Source of the DNA: Rhizomucor pusillus
Lineage: Eukaryota; Mucoromycota; Mucoromycetes; Mucorales; Lichtheimiaceae
Direction: 5' to 3'
Length of the DNA stretch: 64,000 nucleotides
Assembly: GCA_900175165.2 (NCBI GenBank)
Contig: FWWN02000341.1
Coordinates: 1 to 64,000, forward strand
The translations under genes were made by a program, and so were the position numbers. Positions within the stretch are counted from its first letter, which is position 1. Every line of letters begins with the position of its first letter. Positions 33,208-43,873 of the stretch are shown here, piece after piece. The notes beneath the pieces are model-generated. The model saw only the letters and a list, made by a program, of their open reading frames with translations. It was not told the origin of the DNA and searched no databases.

Positions 33208-34113
33208 GCTGCTGCTGCTAGTATTACTGCTAATATTTCCAATTGAAGATCTGGAATCCTGTTGGCGGAAACTTTCTGCAGGATCGCCCCGATGAAAATT
33301 GACGTTACTGGAACGCATGGATGATGAAATAGCACTTGCGGCTTGCATAGATGGACCTGATTGTAGTCTTCGACCCTGATCGCTATCGATCCACGTTAGT
33401 GTCCCGTTGAACTTGCTGCTGCTGGATAATTTTCCTGGTATTCCAGGCGCTCGGAACAAACTATCGCAAATGCCATGGCGAGGTGGTTGACCGCATTCAA
33501 CGATCCTGTCTCTGTAAACAGCGTAAAGCGTCTCAGTTGCTCCGTAGTCACTGAGAACCAAACACAGAGCGTTGGCGGATTGGTCATGGTTCGTTGTGGA
33601 ACAGGAGAATGGCATCTGTTTTGGCCATCCTTTCTCCTTTCGCCAGAAACTGCCGCCTTTCCACGGCGCTATGCAGTCTATACTGTCTAATTCTCTGCGA
33701 CGAGCTTTTATGAAAGATGTCAGGCGCATATCATTCAATTCCCAAGTATAATCATTGGTACTGTATGGATCTTCATCCCACATGTCGAAACCTGACCTCG
33801 GAGGATCGCTGGAGCTGCCTTCATTGTCAGACAACTCTGATGCTTCGCTGTCAGAATCGTCTTTAGGCCGGTACTTTGGGTCTCTCGGTCCTTGATATTC
33901 GTAGTCAAGAGAATATTCAGAGTCATCGCTGTACACAGATTGTGTATCAACATCAAGTTGAGTAAACTGAGTAGTTTCGTTCGTTTGCAACAGATTTTGG
34001 CCGGAAAAAGGGGAGGGAAGGTGGGTATATATATAGTCTTGTTCTACAGAAGGCTCTTCGTCTCCACCGGTGTCGCCCTGGGATTCCTCGCAGCCAGTCT
34101 CATGAGGCTCCAT
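31549..34113 (-). CDS. WD40-like repeat protein with poly-Asn tract
   Basis: Single frame of 854 aa from the ATG at 34113 (MEPHETGCEE); the longer open frame reaching 34149 has no ATG. The N-terminal 110 residues are acidic and disordered (DDSDSEASELSDNEGSSSD). A conserved-looking segment TWELNDMRLTSFIKARRREL follows. A beta-propeller is suggested in the C-terminal half by repeats such as INDAKISPDGKQIACVGDD, YVAWSPSSSLFAHSSD with SSVLVWRADTRQVLHTI, YTYAITFHPFFEGLLTFSN, and INGMQWSKDGRFLYVATKKR. A run of about 18 Asn (33154-33208) interrupts a Ser-rich linker. It resembles uncharacterised fungal WD40 proteins; no specific function is claimed. It is divergent from the WW-domain gene at 35016. 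Confidence 0.75.
33154..33208 (+). repeat. (GTT)n microsatellite encoding poly-Asn on the minus strand
   Basis: About 18 near-perfect GTT units, read as AAC codons in the WD40-like gene. The pure codon run suggests length polymorphism. Confidence 0.95.
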
Positions 34114-35015
34114 GAGAAGAAGGACTGACAAAGGAGGAAAGACGAACAAGTTGAGTGTCGTTCTGAGAATATTACAAAAATGTCAGCTGCTCCTTGCCGC
34201 TGGGCAAAGATCCCGCAGCATTTTTAACAAGGTTCCACCCAAGAGATAACTCGCTGCTTTGACAGCGCTAGTTTTCCGATTCTTGAGGTTCATTTTTCTT
34301 TTGCATTATCTATATCGTACCACTTTGTAGAAGGCGATGTAACTAGTCTTTCTCTTAAACTATGGTCACAATTATAGGAGAACGTGGATATTGATAGTAA
34401 CTAGCTCGTGATACTATATTCTTTCAAACGTAGCACAGCTGGTGCCGCATGAACATCGGAAGATCTTGCGGGTCTCGCGTCCGCTTGAACCAAATAAGAA
34501 TTCAGAATTTTTTTGCACCAGTCTTTGTCAAGGGCTCTGCATGAGGGCCACTGTTCCAAGAATATACAATGTTTGTCAAACAACCCGGGAACAATGAAAA
34601 TAAGGCAAGTATCTTTGGATCGACAGTGGTCTCCCCTTTCTCCCCTGCGATCCATGATGTAGATATCTGGGATCCTCATCCAGATTCTTGGTATCGATGG
34701 TAATTCGTATTCCTATCTTGCTGCAAAGAATAACCGACAATAAGTGGGAATCATCCTTTGTTGACAATGAATCGCATCGAAAAAATCCGCACACGTGGTA
34801 ACACATCTCTAGAACTGGCAACAGAGGGTTCTTCCTACCACTTTATATGAAGTATGTACTTTGTTTCATGCCACTATGCACTACAAACGTGAACTACATA
34901 GTTGACAAAATGTGACACTGTAAAGTCTTGCGTTTGATCAAGTCTGGATCGAGCCAAGCAAAAAAATTCCATCCAGGTCTGCACGCCAAGCTTTTTGCTT
35001 TTTCTCTTTATTGAA
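34114..35015. other. Intergenic region between divergent genes
   Basis: About 900 bp of promoter space for the WD40-like gene (-) and WW-domain gene (+). Minus-strand open stretches around 34401-34821 have no recognisable motif. No RNA gene seen. Confidence 0.45.
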
Positions 35016-35904
35016 ATGTCTGCACCGTATGCACCTACCCCGGTCCCTGAAGGATGGTAAGTTGTCTGCAAACCAAGTCCAAACTTTATCGTCTGTAACC
35101 CTAGTGTGTTTAGGACAGCAGTGTGGGATCCAAATACACAGCGATTCTACTATGTCGAGATGGCGACTGGACGTACGCAATGGGAAGTTCCCACTGCCCC
35201 TTCGTACTCCTCCTCGCCGCAAGCACCTGCTGGAGAAGCAGCTAGTTACACCGGCGGTGGAACGTCTGCATATCCCGGGCAACCAACAACGACAGCTGGC
35301 GGAACCGCGGACGATCGTGGTCTGGGATCCATGGCAGCCTCATTTCTTGGCGGCGGACATCACCAACAGGGCCACAGTGGTGGATTCCCTATGGGTGCAG
35401 CAGGAGGTGCACTTGCCGGTGCACTCGCTGGGTAAACATCGAAATATACATCAATCATAGACTATGCAAAGTTGACCGTGCCTGTGCTAGATTTGCAGCT
35501 GGCAAGCTGTTAGGTAACCATGGTCACGGACACCATCATCAGCATCACGGAGGACATCAGGTATTCATTAAGGACAGAGCGTGAAAGAAGGACGGAAAAC
35601 TAATGTATCGGCTCTGTACCTTGATCAGCAGGGATATTATCCTCCTCCACCGCCTTTGCCGTTTGGCGGGTTTGGCAGCTTCGGTGGAAGCGGCCACCAT
35701 CATCACAGTCACCACCACGGTGGTCATCACGGTCATCATGGATTCTTTGGAGGTTAGCATTGTGATATTTAGTACAGTATGTGTAGAAAAGAGACTGATG
35801 GAGTCTGTTTTATGATGTATGTAGGTCACCATCATGGTAAGTGATATCCATCAGTGTTTGATATCGAACAATCGTGTAACATGACGAAATTTGTAGGATG
35901 GTAA
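35016..35904 (+). CDS. WW-domain, Gly/His-rich small protein
   Basis: Six exons: 35016-35056, 35114-35431, 35491-35560, 35629-35752, 35825-35836, 35897-35904; 190 aa. The WW domain, residues about 11-42, binds Pro-rich ligands: PEGW, then TAVWDPNTQRFYYVEMATGR and TQWEVP; the second aromatic pair is split by intron 1, as the first W codon is. A Gly/Ala/Ser linker with FLGGGHH leads to AAGGALAGALAG, FAAGKLLGNHGHGHHHQHHG and a Pro block YYPPPPPLPFGGFG. The tail is HHHHSHHHGGHHGHHGFFGG and GHHHGW. Exon 5 is only 12 nt and exon 6 contributes 8 nt; phases agree. The His-rich end could chelate metal, inference. Similar WW plus Gly-rich small proteins occur widely in fungi without assigned function. 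Confidence 0.78.
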
Positions 35905-36116
35905 TGTAAATTGTCGACTTAAACGGGACGCTTAGCTATCATACATGTAATATCTCACATATTCCTGGCTTATATCATGTAATCATCATTAAACCCAGTT
36001 GTTGCTAAAAGTAACGGCGGCCAATATTGTGCATGGTTTCACAGAACGTGTCGCCATTTGAACGACCCGTTCTTTCCTCTCGTGCTCTTTTTGCTCCCAG
36101 TCAAATACAATACGCG

Positions 36117-37844
36117 ATGACAGAGCCAACGAAGGAGCAAATCCAGCTCGTTTTCAAGAAACTAAAGCAGAATAGATACAATAAGGCAGGCAACCTGCAG
36201 AGGCGTTCTACGCTACTTACGGTACTAATCTCGACTCCAGGTCTGCTTCGATTGCAACTCCAAGAATCCAACCTGGGCTTCTGTTTCATTTGCAGTCTAC
36301 CTCTGTACCGACTGCTCTGCAGCTCACCGTAACCTAGGCGTTCATATCAGCTTTGTTCGGTTAGTCATATACTATATCTATATCTACAGTTTATAAGTAC
36401 TGACGTGCCCGTGAAGATCAACCGTATTGGATTCATGGACATGGGATCAGCTTCGATTAATGGCAGTTGGAGGCAACCAAACTGCCGGCGAATACTTTAG
36501 CAAAAATGCAGCCCAAAGCAGTGCTGGTGCTAGCAAGGATGCTCGAGTGAAATATACCAGCCGCGCCGGACAGCAATACAAGAAAGTCTTGGAAAAACGA
36601 GCAGGCGACGATGCTGCAGCGTATGTAATCTTGCACGTTCCCCGCTGCATTGAACAAAACTTTTAAAGTTTCCACATAATAGGAATCCCAACATAGTCGT
36701 TATTGATATTGGCGCACCCCCACCCAGCTCGGTGGAAACGACACCGTCTTCTGAAAATGCAGAGGAACAAAAGGTATCCAGGCCAAGCTCTCTTGCTGTT
36801 TCTGATACACCTTCCTCGGTGCCAGCTGCAGCAGCAACAACAGCAACAGAATCGCCATCATCATCGTTGACTCCAACACAACCTGCCGTTGCAGCACCCA
36901 AAGCGACAAGCAACCTTAGCAGTACCAGTTCTACAGCACGCACTGTGCGGGCTACAGTGACTTCGCGACCGGCACGATCTCGGCTAGGAGCCAAGCCAGG
37001 CAAATTGGGTGTTAAAAAAGCACCTGCCAACTTCAATTTCGAGGAAGCAGAAGCTAGAGCCAAAGAAGAAAGCGAACGTAAGGCAAAACTGGGATACGAT
37101 GAAGCTGAGGAAGAAGCGCAAGAAGCTTCCGAAGGACGCGGCAAGAGCCTATCCTCCCGCTTAGCATATCAAGAAAGTTCAACATCCCAAGCAAGCAAGG
37201 ATAAGGAAAAGGAAGAAGAGGCATTCGAGAAATTAGGCTTTGGTATGTCTCGTATGGGCTTCAACTCGGCATCATCCTCCAACAACGCCTCCCGTATTAC
37301 TGGCTTTGGATCGAATACTAGCCGACACGACGATGACGAGCAACCAACCCAGTCAGCGAGAGAGAAATTTGGGAACGCGAAAGCCATCTCATCCGATCAA
37401 TTTTTCGGACGCAACGAGTATGATCCCGCAATCTCTGCTGAACATGCCGGTCGCCTATCACAGTTCCAGAGCGCAAGGGCGATTTCCTCGGATCAGTACT
37501 TTGGAAGAGAGGAGGAGACTTCGTCGCCAGATAGAGTCGAATTTGGTAATGATTGGGATTCTCTGCAGGATCAGGCTGTGATGATGGCGCGCAAGTTTGT
37601 CGGGCAGGCTTCGGCAGACCTGGATGCTGTCCGCGACCTGGCAGAAAATGCTACGTCCAAGGTAAAGTGAAAAAGAATGGGAAATTGAATCGATGATGTT
37701 GATCGATATGCTAATCACGGGTTCTCTCCACTGGGATAGCTTCAAGACATGCTCCACGATTTACAGGTATGAATGGTACCGAGGTGTGGGTTGTTATGCA
37801 TCAGTGGGTGTTTCTTACCGCTATCTTAGCACCGATACTCGTAA
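36117..37844 (+). CDS. GLO3: ArfGAP GLO3 (ARFGAP2/3 family)
   Basis: GTPase-activating protein for Arf1 in COPI vesicle formation. Six exons: 36117-36185, 36241-36359, 36417-36620, 36683-37661, 37740-37766, 37830-37844; 470 aa. Zinc finger: [20 protein letters not shown] followed by [20 protein letters not shown], including the catalytic Arg after the finger. [16 protein letters not shown] with EYFSKN completes the domain. The Glo3 motif repeats appear as [10 protein letters not shown] and [12 protein letters not shown], and the C-terminus LQDMLHDLQ plus HRYS fits ARFGAP2/3. The first intron (36186-36240) uses a GC donor. Without the two last small exons the frame would end at 37670 as SKVK, losing the conserved C-terminal helix. 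A repeated Ala/Glu helix ([16 protein letters not shown]) lies in the middle. Confidence 0.94.
36186..36240 (+). other. GC-AG intron in GLO3
   Basis: Exon 1 ends AATAAG; the intron starts GCAGGCAACC and ends CTCCAG, 55 nt, phase 0, giving NK-VCFDC as in other ArfGAPs. No GT donor in reach keeps the frame. Confidence 0.7.
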
Positions 37845-38112
37845 TCATACCATCATTCCATCTTTCACATTACCCGCCGTCCTGGAAGGAAGAAAAGGGA
37901 CTTTTATACTTATATTTTTGCGCACTCTCCTTACCACTCTTTCCAATTTCTCTCGATTTTTTTTAATTCCACAATAAAATTTGGTCTCTGAATTACGAAG
38001 TGTGGTCCTATCTATTGATAGTACTCTGTGGAAATCGACTGGATCTTTCGGTTACATGGTTATTCACTATTATTACTATTATAAATAGTTGTCTAGAACG
38101 AATGGATAAATA
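37845..38112. other. Short convergent intergenic region
   Basis: 3' regions of GLO3 and the sphingomyelinase-like gene; T-rich with AATAAA at 37972-37977, a plausible GLO3 polyadenylation signal. Confidence 0.5.
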
Positions 38113-39478
38113 TTACAGCAATGATATTATACAACTAAGTCCATAATGATCTGAGATGTAACAATGTAAGAGTTTTAGAATGACAATATATATCGACATA
38201 GAGGCACATACCTGAAATTTGCGTGAATGGTTGGTTTTCAACCAGGAATTTTTGCACAGTGACATTTAGCAACTTCAAATCATTCGTATATCTGTCAGCC
38301 CATAGGATGCGGTCGATACTTTGAACCGTCATAAGCTGGTCCCAATGTGTCAACACAGTCTCAGCTGGCACGAGCGTGCCATTGGGCATCTTTAATATAT
38401 CCCCGAATGTCACAGGATGGTATCCAAATTGCTGGTAAGCAGCATCTACCAAGGTATCAATATGCCATGGGTGCATGTACTGATGTTCCCCGTCCAGATC
38501 AATGCCTGTTCCACGAAGCACATCCATCATCATGGTGTAAGCCGTGGAGTTAGCGATCGCTTTATCCGTCTTGGCTCCCTCGTGCGCGGATGCATCAATG
38601 TTCAGATCCCCCATAAGCACGATCGGGCTGCCGTCGTCTCTAGCTGTATCGCTGATAAACTCATGGAGTTTTGCAAACTGTGAAAGGCGCACCCGGGTAT
38701 CTTCTTGATTGAGTGCACCGGCAGCGTCGTAGGAAGCTTGGGTGTGACTCGTATATACATGCACTGTCCTGGTCGGGTTCAGCTGTATGAGCGCATGCAG
38801 AGCACCCTTGTAAGACATCCAGTCTGCATGCACACCGCGAGGATACTCAATGGCATCTGCCTTGGCCATCGGAAACCGGGAAAGCAGCAATAATCCACCG
38901 TCTGCAGCCAATTGCCACGGATAGTGACGGGGCGAATACAGTTCATAGTTGAACCCGAGTTGCCGTGCTTTCACTCGTAACTTGTCAATTCTCCGGTTGG
39001 CGAATGCAAAAGCTTCTTGGACAGCCACAACGTCGTAGTTGGGAAGAATATTTCCAATTATATAGTCTAAGCGGGCTTCCTTGTAATCTGACCGATTATT
39101 CTTGACACCAGGCGGACGCATGAAAATGTTGAGTGTCAAAAATTTGGCGGTGGTATTTGTCGACTTGTCAGGAACCGTGGGTGCCGGAAGCGATGCTGGC
39201 GAGAAATAGAATGCGCAAAAGACAAGAAATGCAATGGTTAGGACAAACGTGACAACGATGCATCGGCCGCAGCACGAGCGTCTCCGGGGCATCGACAGTC
39301 GAGTGTATTGTGTGCCGCGACAGCAATATCTTGCGGTTTTGGAGGAGGATTCGTAAGAATTGGGAGCGTCCTGCGCCTCCAACTCATGCAACAGCGCCTC
39401 CTCTTCCTCGTCTACGTCGTCGACGTTGCTGTGGCGAGGTGCCAGGTCGTAGACACCTCGATCGTCTCGAGATCTCAT
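38113..39478 (-). CDS. Membrane-anchored neutral sphingomyelinase-like phosphodiesterase
   Basis: Endonuclease/exonuclease/phosphatase-fold enzyme likely to hydrolyse sphingomyelin or related inositol/phospho-sphingolipids. Two exons, 39478-38212 and 38150-38113; 434 aa. The cytosolic N-terminus is acidic (VDDVDEEEEALLHELEAQD) and is followed by a basic stretch and one transmembrane helix (CIVVTFVLTIAFLVFCAFYF, about residues 73-93), so type II topology. Catalytic motifs in order: FLTLNIFMRPPG, VAVQEAFAFANRRID (Mg-binding Glu), GGLLLLSRFPMAKAD, VYTSHTQAS, VLMGDLNIDAS, VQSIDRILW, and after the intron SDHYGLS with the catalytic His. The last exon is needed to supply that His; the unspliced frame would lose it. 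Substrate is inference. Confidence 0.88.
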
Positions 39479-39574
39479 GAGCAAAAGTATGTGTGTTTGT
39501 TGGAAAGGAAAAACCCCGCATACTTCGGGCTGACAAACGGATGAATTTTTATTCTTCTTCGACTTTTATATTTA

Positions 39575-40570
<996 letters not shown>

Positions 40571-40998
40571 TTATGTGTAGCGGGGCGGCAACAGTGGGGA
40601 AGAAAGAAAAAGATCAGAGATTTATTCCTCATCGGGTCCATGCTGACTCAACACCGGAGCATAGAAACTATGGTTCAAGTAATGAATTGGTATTTCGATA
40701 CAGAGCTTTGTACACAACTACGGTTACCCCTGACGAAAGTGCTCTGCATGCTGACTTCACCCAGTGTCAGGCGTCAACTAGTAGAAACTACTGTTCCTGG
40801 GGAAGGAGCAGCAGTGACATTTTTGGGCCTGTATTTATTCGAATAGCGTGATATATATTTGGTAAGCTCGTCACAAAGTATCAAAAGATACAGTTTTCCT
40901 TGATGTTTAGCCATGCAATAATAATATAAATATCTGATACGCTTGGAAATGAAAACGTATTGTCCATACTTTATAATTGTTCCTGCAACTAATTTATC
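40571..40998. other. Divergent promoter of HEM2 and the SAC3-like gene
   Basis: 428 bp with no gene; AT-rich towards the plus-strand start (ATAATAATATAAATATC near 40918-40934). Confidence 0.45.
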
Positions 40999-42258
40999 AT
41001 GCGATCGGCATCACAATATCCGTATTTTTCTTGTTCTTACTCTGTTGCGATGAAAAAGCAAAAACAAAAGCAACAGCGAGGCCGAGCAGGCCATCCAGAT
41101 CGTTCCTATGGAAACAAGCGTTCCTATCGCCCAAGCTCTATGCCCGAAGGTAACCATAGCGACCGGCTTACGCAGCAAACGCGATGCTGAATGCAGCTAG
41201 ATCTGCCTCGATCCACCCGAGATTGGGAGACAGAAAGGCAAGATCGCCTCCGTGATCTGAATAGTCTTCCTTTAATCAGCCGATCTGGAGCTTCACTCGA
41301 CAAAACCGATCCGGCCATTCAAGAGTACGTGGTTGCAAGGGCATGTCTGACGTGCGATTCTATAACATGTCTTTATATGTATAGTTTAAGAAAACGAGAC
41401 CTGCAAAACGCGCTTTGGGGTGTCATTTTGGACGAGGTAGTAATATCTATTGGAAGGAAATAGCAATGACAGAGACCCATGGATGTATCGCTTATTACTC
41501 GGTTAGTTTCATAGTGAGAATTACGTTCATGCGGTTGAGCTCTGTCGAAAATTACGAGAAGGCATAGTTGCTTCCAATTGGCGCCAAGGAGATTACACTT
41601 TCTGCATTCGAGGTATTGAGTCACCGATTTTGCACAAGTTGACAAAGTCGTCGCTAAAAAATTAGATGCACAGTGTTCGAGCTCTCGGTCAAATGTGCTA
41701 TAAAGGCCAACAACCACCAGGAGCTCTGGAAAAGTCTGCGAGGACTTGTGGACGAACTATACAATTTGCAGGTATAGTGATCTTATCAACAAGAAGCGTT
41801 CTTACGTATCGATCATGCTAAGCGCACGGTACTCGCAGACTGCGAAAGATGCATACTACAAAGCACTTGACATTCTATACTTGGCATGCTGCAAGAATGA
41901 ATTATTAGCAGCACGCGAAAAAGCCGCTGGTTTGGATAATTCTTTCATTGGAAGAGTAACCTATAGTTTGTGGTACGGAAACCCACTTGAATTCTTTAGT
42001 TTATATGCCACCGCCGACGATATCTACATAAGGATACTCATGCAACATAGCGTGGAAAGGATGCGATCACTCGCAGTGGCGAAAATGACAAAGGTCTACT
42101 ACACTGTCCCTGTTGATTGGGCAGCTCGATGGCTGGGTACCAACGAAGCTTCAGAGACTATTGCCCAATTCCAACGCCTAGCACCTGATAGTGTAGGGTT
42201 TGTGCAGGACAATGTCATTCGCCTTGTTCGGCGTCCGGCAGTGGCTAATAAGCGCTAA
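40999..42258 (+). CDS. SAC3/GANP (THP3/LENG8-like) family protein
   Basis: Six exons: 40999-41149, 41201-41324, 41385-41436, 41507-41612, 41674-41771, 41839-42258; 316 aa, or 299 if the second in-frame ATG (41050) is used. A basic Lys/Gln/Arg-rich tail (MKKQKQKQQRGRAG) is followed by helices: RSTRDWETERQDRLRDLN, LQNALWGVILDEFHSENYVH, AVELCRKLREGIVASNWRQG, FELSVKCAIKANNHQELWKS. The C-terminal part WYGNPLEFFSLYAT, SVERMRSLAVAKMTKVYYTV and PVDWAARWLG with QDNVIRLVRR follows the SAC3/PCI arrangement (FFKLY, then the R-ALR helix, then a winged helix). SAC3-family proteins act in mRNA export, splicing or centrosome function. Subfamily assignment is uncertain; similarity is in pattern more than identity. 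Confidence 0.7.
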
Positions 42259-42388
42259 GCTTGGACTCAGACGACGCAAACCCATGCATTAGTCAAATAC
42301 CCTCCTCCTATCTTCTTTTTTTTTGCATAAAATGCCTGACTACTGCACACTTTTCACGTTTCCTTTTCTTGAACACAAACCATTGACA

Positions 42389-42731
42389 ATGCCAGGTCCA
42401 GGAACTATCTTTGCTTTTGGCGCCGGAGTGGCCGGTGCAGCTGCGTATGCCGGCAACAGACGCCGCAAATCGTCAAACGCCGGTCTTGACCAGACAAACG
42501 ATGAGAAATATATGTCTCCACACGCCATGGGTCGCCGTGGATCCAAAGGCGTTCAAAATGACTTGTACGAAGACGGAAAACAGGTAATGCAATGTCTATT
42601 TGTATATCTGGCATGAATTGAATGCGCTGAAGCAATCGATCCCTTAGGCCGAGCTATTCTGGCAACGTAACTATGGTGCCAACTTCAGTCATAACTCAGA
42701 CCTTCGTTTCCCTCGCAAACCATCCTCATAG
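42389..42731 (+). CDS. Small hypothetical protein
   Basis: Two exons, 42389-42583 and 42648-42731, 92 aa. Unrecognised. The N-terminus MPGPGTIFAFGAGVAGAAAY is Gly/Ala-rich with small-xxx-small spacing, possibly a short membrane or glycine-zipper segment, followed by AGNRRRKSSN and, after the intron, AELFWQRNYGANFSHNSDLR. An in-frame ATG at 42332 would add MPDYCTLFTFPFLEHKPLT; the pyrimidine tract just upstream of 42332 suggests transcription starts there, so 42389 is preferred but not proven. Similar short proteins are common in fungal genomes; no function is proposed. Confidence 0.6.
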
Positions 42732-43873
42732 TCTAATCCACTGCTCTGCTGTACATAGTTTTGAATGAATTTTACCCAGTTTACAGTTCGCGTAGCAATT
42801 TTATTAGCGCCGCATAAGCGATGGTTAATTTGTTGCATAGCTCATACTCAAACAATGACGTGTTCGAAATGAATACAGTGGAGCACCCGTTAAATTTCAC
42901 CCCGTTTACTCTATACCTCAGTTTCTTTCTTTTCCATTATTCTGCATCGCTGTGTAGTTGACCTTGTCTTTGCCTCCCTCTACATGTACAAGCTTATCAT
43001 CGTATGTATCTCCAGTCATTATACGAAATATCGCCGTTAACAGATTTTTAATATGTTTTTTTTTCTTATTTTTTAAAAGGCTGTTGCAATGTAACGGTGC
43101 TTATGAAAGTTTGATGGCCCCAGTTTGGCTTGGATGGTCTACCAACTGTGGGTTGACTCCTGGGCCATCTCCGGTCGACTGGCCCCATTTTCGATAGTTG
43201 GTGCTTATCAGCGACAGATGACCCACATTCAACGTGAGAGTGACCCAATCAACTGTATTGCCCTTTCAAACTGTAAAGTGGAGTTTTATGCACGCCATTG
43301 TTTCGGAGCTTGCAGGTCGTTGCCGGAAAGATGCACTTTGCCGCTTTTGTTGAAGCACAGACAGAGATTAGAACGTTTCGAAGGGGGGCTGCACCACATT
43401 TTACGGTTTTGCAGATCCTCATCTACATTCTGCTCTATTACTATTTATTAGCAGTTGGTTCGTGATGTATTGCCGCTAATGTAGGAGGAGTTTATCATTC
43501 AGGGCAAGAGGAGGAGACGTTTTCACTGTTCCTGAAACAGCATCTCGGCAAGAAGCGCGATATGTCGGGTCAACGTCAAAGAAAAGGCAAGCTCACCATT
43601 GATGATGTGCAGTGCTACAACCGCCTGCTATTTTCGGCTGTGATCGGGATCACTGCCATGAATAAGGCAAACGTTGGAACGGTAAAGTTTGAAACGGCGT
43701 CCAAAAACATGCAGCATTCTTGCTGCAAAAGGAAATAGTCAAGCTTTTCCCGAACAATTGGAAGACTTGAACAGTAGTAGAGATTTTTTACGTCACCGAT
43801 TGGAGTATTTTGAATCACCTGTGAATACTTCATCCGCGCTGCTTCTCCTTCTTCTCTTCCCCCCTCCCCCTTT
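42732..43873. other. Intergenic region with an unidentified coding relic
   Basis: About 1.1 kb between the small protein gene and tricalbin. The only gene-like part is at 43290-43700, listed separately; the remainder is AT-rich with T-runs (43050-43075) and shows nothing recognisable. Confidence 0.5.
43290..43738 (+). pseudogene. Unidentified gene fragment upstream of tricalbin
   Basis: Two plus-strand segments read like protein: KMHFAAFVEAQTEIRTFRRG (about 43330-43390) and GGVYHSGQEEETFSLFLKQH, GKKRDMSGQRQRKGKLTIDD, VQCYNRLLFSAVIGITAMNK (about 43486-43672). The frame ends at 43738. They cannot be joined to a start with consistent phase, and the intervening DNA has stops. No family recognised. 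Probably a broken gene; transposon or host origin unknown. Confidence 0.35.

Noticed and set aside
34401..34821. Overlapping minus-strand open stretches
   Set aside because: No coherent splicing or motif; between two well-defined divergent promoters.
41050..42258. Interpretation of the SAC3-like gene as TRAX/translin
   Set aside because: The helix order and the FFSLY/winged-helix end fit SAC3/PCI, not the translin fold.
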